Assembly (NCBI GenBank): GCA_033398695.1
Contig: CM065809.1
Span: 172,412,501 to 172,476,500, forward strand
DNA length: 64,000 nucleotides
Reading direction: 5' to 3'
Source of the DNA: Orobanche coerulescens
Taxonomy: Eukaryota; Streptophyta; Magnoliopsida; Lamiales; Orobanchaceae
The notes under the pieces are model-generated. The model was not told the origin of the DNA, made no database searches, and saw only the letters and a list, made by a program, of their open reading frames with translations. The translations under genes were made by a program, and so were the position numbers. This document shows, piece by piece, positions 10,025-20,327 of the stretch (the first letter of the stretch is position 1; every line of letters starts with the position of its first letter).

Positions 10025-11662
10025 ATGACCGGAAAAGGGACAAGAAACGTCAATCGGCCGCTGAATCGAATCACTCGGAGCGGCGGCTGGAGGAATAACC
10101 CTAGGGCGCCGACCTTCTACGACCTCACCGAGCCCGAAGCAACCGCGACAAAACCCTCCACCGCCGGAAAACGAAGGGCAGGCCGACCAGCGACCGACGA
10201 ACCGCTCACAAAAAAATCCAAGCGGCGGGCGCCGGGTCAAACTTCGAAAAGGGGGGAACAAATCCGGACATCGCCGAGCCGTGGTTTGAGAGACGAGCCC
10301 ACACCGCCATCCTCTCTGCCCGTTTCGGTCGCACCACCGGTCACCGAGGACGATACGGCCCCTGATGTAATCCATCAATTACTACCACCGCCTCCGTTGC
10401 TACTTACATGGTATGGCGACGAGACATCGAGCTCCACAATAGTCGAGAGGAATGGTGCGGAACATCCATCCCAACCCGAACGGAATTCTGGAAACGAACC
10501 GCGACCGACAAACGAAAGAGGAAATGAGAAGGAGACCGACCAGCAGCACGACTCTAAGCAAACCGGGAACCCAGCCCCGCCTCCAGTAAGAAAAAGGCGC
10601 AAGAGTCTCCTCGGACTACCGAACCGTTACAATGTCGCCTTCGGCTCTCCCGGACAGATTACACGCTACCGCATACTCACGGAACGGAAGGTAATTCCCT
10701 CAGTCTATCTTGATGAAATTATTTTGAGACAATTGGGATTGTACGATGATGTTATGGCTTTGTTGAGTGTGCTGGGGTGGGAGAGATTGGCAACTGGGAA
10801 CTGGGAGGTTTATGAAAATCTTACTTATGAGTTTTTTAGCTCAATTCAGAAAAGAGATTTTGAAAAGAAAGGAACGTTTTATTTTCGTTTGAATGGAAGG
10901 GGGTATACATGGGGGGTCGAGCAGTTCGGCCGAGCACTTGGGCTGACTGCCGAACCCGAGGAGGAGGATGATATACCACCCGAAAATGAGATTTGGCAGT
11001 TGATTACTAATAATGCCGGTCCATTTGCTGCGGGAAAAACTAAGGCCACCGCCATTCGAAACCCGGTGATCTGTTACATTCAACGACTTATGGCATACAC
11101 GGTCACCGGGAGATACTCAAATCGGAATGTGGTGCAGATTTTCGAGCTGAAGATGATTTATGCGATGTTTTTTAAAAAAAGGGTGAAATTTGTTAAAGAT
11201 TTATTGATGATGCTTATTGGGGAGGATGTTTCGAAAAATCCAATTGTAATGGGGGTGAGTCACTACTGTAGCTCGATCTGGCGGGCTGATTTCGGCGTTT
11301 TCCGATCGGGCGGAAAAAGCTGGGTAAATCTTCTTACAAAAATGGGCATTTTGGAAAAAAATGATAGAACTTTTAAGTGGCGGATATCGGCGAGTGAGAT
11401 GATAGCTTTACCAAACACCGCATACACTTCGCCATGGGAGGAGAAAAATTTAAAAATGCTGCACAAGAGCCTTCCTTCTATTCCTTCAGACAGCCCGGCG
11501 GCAAGGGCTCAGACAGCCGGAGCGAGCACCAGCCGAGCAGGAGAGTCGGCTACAGAGGCCGAGCTGAGGCGTCGGATCGAGCAACTCGAGGAGGGACATC
11601 GCGCACTTCAAGCCAAGGTGGATCGTTTGACTGAGCAGTTGGAGGCCCGTCGTCCTCATTAG
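10025..11662 (+). CDS. Athila extra ORF (ATHILA ORF-1/env-like family), 545 aa
   Basis: An uninterrupted 545-codon ORF with ATG at 10025 and TAG at 11660. Residues 1 to about 195 are basic, Pro/Ser-rich and low-complexity (nuclear-localisation-like KKSKRRAPG and RKRRKSLLG). The conserved middle (about 230-440) has IPSVYLDEIILRQLGLYDD, GTFYFRLNGRGYTWGVEQF and YCSSIWRADFG, matching the plant Athila 'retrotransposon ORF-1' family. The last ~35 residues form a heptad-like coiled coil (AELRRRIEQLEEGHRALQAK). Function is unknown; an envelope role has been proposed for Athila but no signal peptide or transmembrane segment is evident here. It is the only long retroelement ORF in the window without a stop or frameshift. 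Confidence 0.85.
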   Translation: MTGKGTRNVNRPLNRITRSGGWRNNPRAPTFYDLTEPEATATKPSTAGKRRAGRPATDEPLTKKSKRRAPGQTSKRGEQIRTSPSRGLRDEPTPPSSLPVSVAPPVTEDDTAPDVIHQLLPPPPLLLTWYGDETSSSTIVERNGAEHPSQPERNSGNEPRPTNERGNEKETDQQHDSKQTGNPAPPPVRKRRKSLLGLPNRYNVAFGSPGQITRYRILTERKVIPSVYLDEIILRQLGLYDDVMALLSVLGWERLATGNWEVYENLTYEFFSSIQKRDFEKKGTFYFRLNGRGYTWGVEQFGRALGLTAEPEEEDDIPPENEIWQLITNNAGPFAAGKTKATAIRNPVICYIQRLMAYTVTGRYSNRNVVQIFELKMIYAMFFKKRVKFVKDLLMMLIGEDVSKNPIVMGVSHYCSSIWRADFGVFRSGGKSWVNLLTKMGILEKNDRTFKWRISASEMIALPNTAYTSPWEEKNLKMLHKSLPSIPSDSPAARAQTAGASTSRAGESATEAELRRRIEQLEEGHRALQAKVDRLTEQLEARRPH

Positions 11663-13003
11663 CCCGGTGATTCCTATTCAGCTCTTTCTTTTACTATGCT
11701 TTATTTTCTTTTTCTTTTTTTTCTTTTCCTTCGTCTATTTGGAATATGTACTTAATTTTAAGTTTGGGGAAGTTGGACTTGGAACGTTTGGTTGAAATTG
11801 AGAATTGTGATGAATTTAATTTTACGTCCTTAGCCAAATTCGTGTGATTGATTCAAGTGCGTGTATAAGGGATTTGAGTGTGGCTTGACATAGGAATTGA
11901 ATATGATTGGCTAGTTTGATTTTAATTGGGGTAGTTCACTAGTCTTGATTTTGAATTTGGATAAAAGTGTGAGGGATTCATGGCACAAGCCCTTTTCATT
12001 CGTGAGTTTTGAGCCGTAGAGCAAAATACACACATATATAAATAATTATACATATACATGCTCTCTATTTCTTCTTGTGGGGTCGAACGTGTTGTGTTCA
12101 TGCTAAAACTTAATCAAATATTCATATCAAGACTATGATAGTGTTCTCATGCAGTAAAGTGATAAAGGCAAAATAGGAATAACCCACTTGGCTTATATTT
12201 TCCCACCTCGACATATTCATCATTAGAAGCCCATTTGGACCTAACCCTTATTCTTTGATCCACCACATTTTATTAGCCATTATCTATTTTTTTGGTGAAA
12301 ATTCATCCGTTTGAACCCTTGGTCAAGGGTTGGTTGTGAATTAGGTGTATAACAAGTCGGGGGAAGGACGAGAAATTACTAAAAAGTGGGTGGTGAAGTG
12401 AAAAGAAGGCAAAAAAAAAAGGGGCGGCGGCCGTAAAAAATACCCCCCTCGAATGTTGTTAAAGCCACTGACCTCAATTGATCTTTCGTGGCTATGCGAT
12501 TACATGTATGTACCCAAAAGGGTGTGAAAGGAAGGACGGTGATTCATTGTTTGTAGGATTTGTCATGCACTTAACTTCATGATTAGTCTTGACCAACGAA
12601 TCCTTTATTTATCCTTTTTATCCTACCCATACCTAAAGCCCCGTTAAAACCATAAAAGTCCTTTTGATTATATGCATGAGTTCATCTAAGTAGTGGAGAT
12701 TTGATTTTTTGTGCGAGTATATGGTAAGGACACACCATGTTTTGACGTGAGTGATTGCTTAATAATCCCTATATCTACTTGAGCGAGAGTGACCCCTTGT
12801 TAGGCCATTGAATTTTCTCTCACTTGATGCCAATGAAGATGTTGAGATTGGTTGAGGTACTTTAATTTTCCTCTTACTTGTTCATGATTATTTATTCTCC
12901 CTTGAATATAGCTATCATGTTGGATTTTTCAATACATGCTTCTTGAAATTCTTTCACTCGAATTATGCTTGAGGACAAGCATTGGTTTAAGTTTGGGGAG
13001 ATT
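11663..13003 (+). other. Athila 3' untranslated region with purine tracts
   Basis: About 1.3 kb without a credible ORF. TTTAAGTTTGGGG occurs twice, at about 11758 and 12987; the second is the polypurine tract directly before the LTR. Long 3' regions of this kind are normal in Athila. Confidence 0.75.
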
Positions 13004-14555
13004 TGATAGAACGAAAATAGTGTGCTAAAATCACTGTTAATTATAAGGTTTTAATGGATTTTATGTTGGCACACTTGGTTATTTTCCATATATTTATATT
13101 TTGGATGCAATTTACTTCACTTGGCAATTTGTTGTTTAATTTAGGTATTTGATGGAGTTTTTAAGCTTAAGGAATAATTTGGATCATCAAACGGACCAAG
13201 CCAAGGTGATGTGGGCTTAAATAAAGAAAATCCCGCAAAGACCTTTGGGTGGCCAGTGTCGATTCGGCCCGCCCGATCACATTCTGAAAATAACCTTACT
13301 TGGGGCCCAAGAAACGACTCAAAAATCGCCCAGTCAGTTCCACAAGGCAATAAATCGGTCCATATGCTGGGAAAAAAAATTGGAATAGATTTGGGAAGAA
13401 AAACTCTAAGGAAATTAAAACTCAAGAAGGAAAGAGTCCTAATTAAAGAAGGAAACTATGAGATGAGGAATAATTATAAAAGGGAGGAGGGCTGGAATAA
13501 AAATCAACTTCTGGAAGGAGCAAATTCACGGCTGAAGGAGCAAATTCACGGCTGAAGGAGCAGATTCACGGCTGGATACAAAAGAAATCACGAGGGACGA
13601 CCGAACCGATTTTTCGCCGGAGCAACCGAGCCAATTCCGACGTGGAAGAAGAAGACTATACCGTTTGAATTTCTTTCTTCTGATGTCTATCTTTAATTTG
13701 CTGTTTTCTAAAGCCAACATGTCCGGCTAATTTTCTATTCTAGTTCTTAGTGAAGTTTGAAACCGTATTCGAATTATTCATGTTTTAATCCCGTAGCGTA
13801 TTCTCAACTCGAATTCTCTTGAATTATTTTTGTGTTATTGAATTCACGACTATGCCATTTAATTTCTTGTTTTGGTTTGGCCAACTAGATTAGGAGTTTT
13901 ATGTCTTATGCTAGAAATTGAGTTGTAATCCGTAATTGTTGTAATTTTAATTTCACAAGTAGCAAACAATTGATTTTTCCCAATTGAGTAACACAAAATC
14001 GAGATCCCTTAAGTCGAGCTTATGAACTTAATATCTTGCCTATTCCATTATTTTGGTTTTTAATGCATCTAGCGAACGAGATTTAAAGAGCTTGTTTTGA
14101 ATCCACCGCATAGATAGGTCCGATTAAAGAGCTTGTTTTAATTGGATATACTTAAGAAATAATTAGGGTCAACAGAGCTTGTTGTTGGCTTCGGAATAGG
14201 AGTTCATGAAATTAGAGAAGGGATAAGCGCTGCATTGAAACTTGAATTAATTCGAAACGGTGGATAACGGAGCTAAGGACTAGATTATTCTTTGATTGAT
14301 ATTTCCGTATTTTATTCCCTTGCTGATTTTATTTTATTTTAATTTATTTCCCGCAAATTATTTTAGTTAAGATTAGAAACTGAAATCCCCCCTTCGTTTT
14401 TATTTTATTGCTAAAAGTATTTAATCCTTAATTAGTATAATTGATTTACCGTTCTCCGTGGGATCGACCCTTACTTGTCGATACTACTAGTTAGTAGAAG
14501 TAAGCCAAGGAAAAATATAAATAACTAATTTTGGCGCGTCACGACAGCGCGGTCA
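13004..14555 (+). repeat. Athila 3' LTR
   Basis: Starts TGATAGAACG after the purine tract. A TATA box (ATTATAAAAGGG) lies at 13474-13484. The right end is not certain: both GGCGCGTCA (ending 14541) and GCGCGGTCA (ending 14555) give a CA terminus, and the partner LTR needed to decide is off the window. From 14558 the sequence matches the internal part of the gypsy LTR at 20461 onward. Confidence 0.75.
13514..13573 (+). repeat. 20-bp tandem repeat, three copies, in Athila LTR
   Basis: GAAGGAGCAAATTCACGGCT repeated three times head to tail, the third copy with one substitution. It lies about 35 bp downstream of the TATA box, so it would be in the 5' leader of the element RNA. Confidence 0.9.
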
Positions 14556-15190
14556 AATTTCAACGACAAAAGTAGGCCGACATGGCCAAAATAAAAGTAC
14601 AACACATCCACGAGCCTTCCTCGGATAATACAAAATGACACCGACTGAACAAACTGGAGTACTCCAACTGTCTGACTGACATGAACACCAAAATATCTCG
14701 GACTAGTATCGCTCGAATGCCTCGTCGCCATCGTCATGCCCCTGTGTCTCAACTCTCTCCTCGCAAGCATCTAAAACATGAAAAACATGTTCCGCCCCCA
14801 CGAGGTCAGTCGTTCAGATAATGAATATCAAATACATGTACAACATGATATGCATCCAAAGGCAGAATAAATGGTACATCAATGGTAATACGAGATGCTC
14901 ACAAACCAAAGTAAGAATTGAGCATTCGTGAAATACTATGCCCGCGGCATACGATCGGTACCTGCTCAACAGGTTAGAACACAAGTGCCCAACGGCGAAT
15001 CATCAATACAGATCACAACAATGAACTACATGAAGATAAACCAAATCAGAGCTGAAATAAATACGAATCACAATGCCCGAAGGTTCCAACAAAAATACCA
15101 ATACGTCACGATGGCCTGAAAGCCACTCAGCCGAAACTGCTAGTCATCACAATGGCCCGAAGCCAAACAGCCTGAAGCTGTATCATCTGA

Positions 15191-15298
15191 GGGCCGAAGC
15201 CACGGCACGAAGCCGTATCACAATGAGGGTCGAAGCCACAACACGAAGCCGTATCATAATAAGGGCCGAAGCCACGGCACGAAGCCGTATCACAATGA
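15191..15298. repeat. 36-bp minisatellite in gypsy-1 left LTR (three units)
   Basis: Unit AGGGCCGAAGCCACGGCACG... of 36 bp, three tandem copies. The right LTR has five (21093-21272), and a related four-unit array occurs in the solo LTR at about 39189-39350. The copy-number difference between the two LTRs of one element shows array change after insertion. Confidence 0.9.
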
Positions 15299-15459
15299 GG
15301 TCATCCAATGACCGTGACCTGCTGAATTGCAGGTGCTGGGAGACCAACCGCGAAGGTTCAAGCCCCAGACTTACCCATCGAGCACTAGCCAAACTAGCCT
15401 CCACAATTAGTCGCAAACGGCAACGATTACAAGATTATCGAATTCACAAGAATAATAGT

Positions 15460-15890
15460 GTGCTGCCTTGAATCGGCTAACACGATACAAATACTCATGG
15501 ATGGGCACCGTCCTCGGCGGTCCCAATTCAAAATACCTCGACTGCCTTGGAATGGCCAATCGATCACGACTTAATGGATGGGAACTATCTTCGACAGTAC
15601 CAATTCAATACACCGATCACCTTAGAACGGTTAATCGATAACCAATAATACAACGGATGGGAATTATCTTAGATAATCCCAATTCAATACCTCGATTACC
15701 TTAGAACGGTCAATCGATAACCAATGATACAACGGATGGGAATTATCTTCGATAATCCCAATTCAATACCTCGATTACCTTAGAACGGTTAATCGATAAC
15801 TGATAGTACAACGGATGGGAATTATCTTAGATAATCCCAATTCAATACCTCGATTACCTTAGAACGGTTAATCGATAACTAATGATACGT
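15460..15890. repeat. 79-bp minisatellite in gypsy-1 left LTR
   Basis: Repeats of about 79 bp sharing CTCGATTACCTTAGAACGGT and ATCGATAAC, with unit starts at about 15537, 15613, 15691, 15770 and 15849. The right LTR carries the equivalent array at about 21470-21860. A shortened 56-bp version makes up the chimeric insertion at 26731-27066. Confidence 0.85.
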
Positions 15891-17280
15891 TAGAATAGAT
15901 GTCCCGACGCCTTAAGCCGGCCACCGAAACAGAGATGATAAACTAATATATCAAACGCCTTCAATCGGCCAATACAACATCATAGCAATGGTTCCAATTC
16001 GATAATAACGATTCAACGATGCCTCAGAACGACATTAACGTCAACAATAATAATCGATACATCGATACCGCGAACCGGCTATCGACAACATCAGTATCAA
16101 CAAAAATCTCAATGCCTTAAACCGACCATTAACGAATAACAATAACATCTAGCATAATTGCCGAAGGGTATTGCATCAAACAATTCCCGAATATCAACAA
16201 ATCACGAAGAGACTAAGTCTCGAAATGATACAATACATTCATACACATATATGATAACATTAATCTCATTGACTAGTACAAGTATAAAACTTGCCTCAAA
16301 CCGAAGGCGAGAAAGTCCTTCCACGATCAACGTCCTAGCACGAAACGACGAACGGCGCCTACCGACGATCACAAACACTTGAACAACCTTGAATGAAAAA
16401 CGATTCATTCAATAACACAAAATCAATGGAAAACAACACCAAGGACAAACCCGATTCAACCCCGAATCGGTTAAACTCTACCAACGAATGTCATAGTTCT
16501 CAACTATGAATCCTGACATCCTCCGAAATCTCAAAATCGACATGATCAAATGTTCTTAACACTTGTGAAACAATTCAACAAGAATCACTTCAAAACAACA
16601 TCAAAAAAACATCTCCAGGATGATAATACTACCAATGCCATCCTAAAAAACTTCAAGAACATCATCATCTCAATAAACATGATGTCTCTACTAACATCAA
16701 TCACTAATTCTTCAAGAATTCAGATTAATCAACAAGATTAATTTAACCATTTCGAAATTATGATAATCACCTCCTAAATCATCATAAATCCTTACTAAAA
16801 TGGTTATAATCTTTCAAGAACACCACCAACAACAATAATCATCTCAAGACTATGTTAATCATATAACAATCTTAACATAATCCTTCCTAAACATGATTAA
16901 AACCTCCAAACAATGTAAAACATCAAGAACATAATCCAACTCAAGCAATACCATCATGTTCTTCAGCAAAAGTTCATAAAAACTCATCAAGAATCATGAT
17001 ATACTCCATCAATCAAACAATACCCGAAGAAAACAACAACAACAACATCAAACTCGAAAATCACTTGAAGAACAAGAGATTGAGGGAACTTACCAAAGAA
17101 GAACAAGAAAAACCCTCCAAACACCAAAGGAGCACCAACAAGCTTCCAACTTCAAGCTTCAATCCAAGATAAGATGATCAAGATCGAATTGAAAGAGGCT
17201 AAACGTCAATAACAAGTCCAAACGGACGATTCTAGGGAGAGAAAATGTGTTTTGGTTCGTGAGGAAATGAAATACGAAGC

Positions 17281-17665
17281 CAACATAAATAGACTAACAA
17301 ACTCATTACGTATGTTATACACTAAGGTTAACGTACGTAAGAGGCATTACATACGCTATGCCATGACATTAACGTACGTAAGGTAAAATCCAGAACTAAC
17401 TGAACTAAAATCCGAAGGCCTTAACGTACGTAAACAAAAATCTATTACGTACGTTACCAAACCTGCATTACGTACGTAGAGATCACCTCTTAACGTACGT
17501 AAGGGTCCGTTGACTGCAATAGTGAGATCCGATCGGAAGATGCTCGGGACCCACCAGCCGAAAGTGACTACGAGGAAGGTTCCTACCACCTACCAAGCAT
17601 TACGTACGTAACCTTACAGGCATAACGTACGTAATGGAAACACGCTAGCGTACGTAATGCTACAT
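17281..17665 (-). promoter_or_regulatory. Palindrome array and TATA-like box, gypsy-1 left LTR
   Basis: Roughly ten TTACGTACGTAA-like palindromes (about 17306-17665), several with substitutions such as GCGTACGT. On the transcribed minus strand they lie directly upstream of a TATA-like CTATTTATG at about 17286-17294. The right LTR repeats the arrangement (23262-23655). The motif is the same as in the unrelated copia LTRs. Confidence 0.65.
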
Positions 17666-17875
17666 CCGTAGCGTACGTTATGGCTAGTATACTTAGCCAA
17701 AATTCCAAACTCTCCAACCAACATTCAAACGACGAAACCAACCCGACGATAAGTAAAATTATTCCCAACACAATATACATTATATCAGTCCAAAACAACA
17801 ACACTTGTACAATTCCAAATGAATACGTACAACTCAACAGTAACACGAAAAAAAAAATTACCCCCGGATATTACA

Positions 17876-18569
17876 TACTCCCCCCCCTTAAAAAGAGTTT
17901 CGTCCCCGAAACTCAGGGTGCAAAAACACGGGGTACGAACTATCCATCAGGATCTGAAAACAACATCTCCAGGAATACCCCTCAATACGAACAACTCCGT
18001 CTGAGTAATCGGGCCAACCCCACGGATTCCCGCGTCTCCTCTGCCTGAACACGACGAAAAACAAGTGATAAAAACACTCAACCAAGTGCGAGATCAATCG
18101 AATCATGACTCCTCTGCCAGAGACCAGCCAGGAAGTTGCACCACCCGCAAGACTCGTAACACCGGCGTACACACCCCGCGGGTGCCGCCCATTGCACATG
18201 TCTATAATCATTGGTGTACACTCCCCCATTCTCATCGGCATCGAACGCTCAAGCAATCACTAACTCATGCCACAAAAGGAAAATAACAACGCACATATAG
18301 TCTTCGGGACCATATCAACCGCACGCCCAAGTCCTCACGACTCGGCGTCTCGAATTGCAATGAAAAATTACCCAGATTACCACAAAAATCTCGGTTACAA
18401 TACCGAAAGGAAAAGAATAACGCATCAGACGACATCAAATCTTAAGATTCTCAAAAGCTATCATAACAAGATAGATCAATAATAAATGTTTCACAACCAC
18501 GATATTACAATACAGACTGAGTCAAATATCAATCCAAAAAACTAGGAAAATACAAATCAAGACTACATC
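17876..18569 (-). other. Gypsy-1 region between gag stop and 3' LTR
   Basis: No pol domain found in either strand. On the minus strand an AAGGGGGGGGAGTA polypurine tract abuts the LTR start (17876-17890). The rest is unassigned sequence. Its first bases (AAACTC...GGGG just inside the LTR) resemble the 3' ends of the Tekay-like elements farther right. Confidence 0.65.
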
Positions 18570-19846
18570 TCAAATGTACCCGAAATCAACATCCTCCAGA
18601 TCATCGAACTTTTCGAACTCATCAACTTGAGGAAGACCCAAATCTGAACTCGCTGCTCCTCCTCGGTTGTCAATACCTCTGGCTCTCAAAGCCTGATAGG
18701 ACCTCTTGGATAAAGTACGGACTAGAGTAACAAAGTCTCTCGAGGCCCGTGAGCTCTCTCGAGACCTACTAGTACCAGAACTCCGGCAATATTTCTGAAG
18801 GTGTCCCTTCCTCCCACATAAAAAACAAACAATAGCTGGCACAGTACAACGGGTACTAACGTGCCCCGCTGAATCACAATTAAAGCAAACAACAGTCGAA
18901 CTCGTCGTCTGAGGAGAAAATGATTTCCCAGCACGAAGACGACTGCTAGACGACCTCTTGGACGTCGGAGCCCGATGTCCCTCTGAACGTATCGGCATCC
19001 TAGTCCTCCCACCCGAAGAAGCTGAAGGTTCTTTCCGAGCAAGCTCTTTGATCAAAAGCTCTGCTCCAAGAGCCTTCTCGATGAATTCGCCAAGTGAGTT
19101 ACAATTATGATTGAACAACTGCATCCTCAACTGCGGGTTCAGCCTCTTGCTAAAATACCTGATCTTATCCGCTTCACTACGGATAACAGATGAAGCAAAC
19201 TGAAGAAGTCCATGAAACTTCTCAGCAATAACAATAACACCCTCGTCCTCGATGGATTCGGGGTTCAAAACCTCCGACAACTTGGCTTCACGAAGTGGAG
19301 CTGGATAATACCTCTCTAACATGAGAGTCTTAAAGTCACTCCAAGCACAATTACGATCGGTGGGCTTCACAGAGAGCCACAAAGAATAAGCGCCTTTACT
19401 CAAATAGTAAACTGCTACTGCCACCTTACTCTCTTCCGGACACTAAACCATGTCGAAGATTTTATCAAAATGTTCAAGCCAATGAACAATATCAGCTGGT
19501 TCTGAAGAACCCTCAAAGGTAGGCGGTCTCTGACGAGAGATGTCGCCTATAATCTGACTCAATCTCTCGGCCTATCCATAAAATGGCACCTGGAGTCCCT
19601 ACTGCTGTGTACCACGAACCATCGAGGTCTGCATGGTTTCCATTATCTGCGTCATCTGGGTCATCCTGCCCCTCATAAGCAAGAAAGGGTCGATGTCAGT
19701 CTGATCGACTCCTCGAGTATGACGTCCCGAAGGAGAACCGGTCGCATAAGTCACATCTCCGGCCGAATTCTGATCCATCTCGGCATCCGTACGCGTATGG
19801 ACTTTACCCCCTCTGTAATGTCCTCGGATTCCTCTTTCCATACTGA
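18570..19846 (-). pseudogene. Gypsy-1 gag with two zinc knuckles, three stop codons
   Basis: Likely start is the Met of MERGIRGHYRGG near 19841, with stop at 18570. The middle is the gag core of plant gypsy elements (SLWLSVKPTD, LMLERYYPAPLREAKLSEVL, EKFHGLLQFA, IRYFSKRLNPQLRMQL), which assembles the particle shell. It is followed by a basic linker and two CCHC knuckles in tandem: CFNCDSAGHVSTRC and CFLCGRKGHLQKYC. The frame from 19424 to 18570 is clean. Upstream it is interrupted by three in-frame stops (near 19600, 19575 and 19446), all TAG, as expected from C-to-T change in CAG or G-to-A change in TGG codons under methylation. A pol continuation is absent. Confidence 0.85.
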
Positions 19847-19871
19847 AAGAATAACGTTCGATCATGAACAA

Positions 19872-20327
19872 AACTCAAATATGCCTCAACGGCCAATCCA
19901 GAATACTAAGTCAATAGCCAAACACGGCTATACATACTAAACAAATAAACAATCACTTCAAACATGCTAATTATAGCCAATACTGAGCCCACATGCTCCA
20001 AAACAAATAATCATGAATGAATCGTAACACAAATGTTACATACAGGTTTTCAACAAATCATGTATAATCAATGACATAATGAATGTATGAACATAAAAAG
20101 GGAATCGAGTCCTTACACGGGTCATACGAAGCTTCAAGGTCTTGCGATACTAGTCTTCACTGACGACTCGATGAAAGAATGACTCATACATTCGTCCAAC
20201 TACCACGACTCACAAAACCCGACTGTCCAGATTGTCATAACCTGACAGTTCAATACTACCGCATCGGTAGAACCACATAACTCACATATCAGGGTATCTC
20301 ATAACCCAATTCTCTCATACCATCTTC
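19872..20327 (-). other. Gypsy-1 leader with primer-binding site
   Basis: Untranslated leader between the 5' LTR and gag. On the minus strand TGGTATGAGAG lies 5 bases inside the LTR (20312-20322), one mismatch from the initiator Met tRNA site TGGTATCAGAG. Confidence 0.8.

Larger units (their letters stand above)
1..14555 (+). mobile_element. Athila-type Ty3/gypsy retrotransposon, 3' part, interrupted
   Basis: The visible parts, in order, are the integrase core (1-569), the integrase C-terminus (9346-9712), a spacer, an Athila-type extra ORF (10025-11662), a long untranslated region with TTTGGGG purine tracts, and a 3' LTR (13004 to about 14555). The order pol, extra ORF, long 3' region, LTR is that of Athila elements. 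The 5' LTR, gag, protease and reverse transcriptase lie beyond the left edge. Copia-1 (570-9340) is inserted in the integrase. The right end of the Athila LTR abuts the gypsy LTR at 14556, which lacks its outer ~130 bp, so the Athila itself probably inserted into that LTR. Confidence 0.85.
14556..17875 (-). repeat. Gypsy-1 left (3') LTR, truncated by Athila
   Basis: Aligned by eye with 20461-23865 throughout (14558 corresponds to 20461). Its inner border CCGGATATTACA ends at 17875. Missing are the bases equivalent to 20328-20460. It contains the same subrepeats as the right LTR: a 36-bp minisatellite, a 79-bp minisatellite and a palindrome array. Small ORFs on both strands here are minisatellite shadows. 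Confidence 0.9.

Noticed and set aside
10025..11662. Athila extra ORF considered a host regulatory gene because of basic N-terminus and coiled coil
   Set aside because: Its position between Athila integrase and LTR and its conserved core place it in the Athila ORF family.
13211..13720. ORFs in the Athila LTR
   Set aside because: They cover the TATA box and a 20-bp tandem repeat within the LTR, and no motif is seen.
15183..15471. ORFs on both strands with a 12-residue repeat (also 20976-21391 and 39173-39451)
   Set aside because: They are translations of a 36-bp minisatellite in LTRs. They occur on both strands and differ in repeat number between LTRs of one element, so they are not genes.
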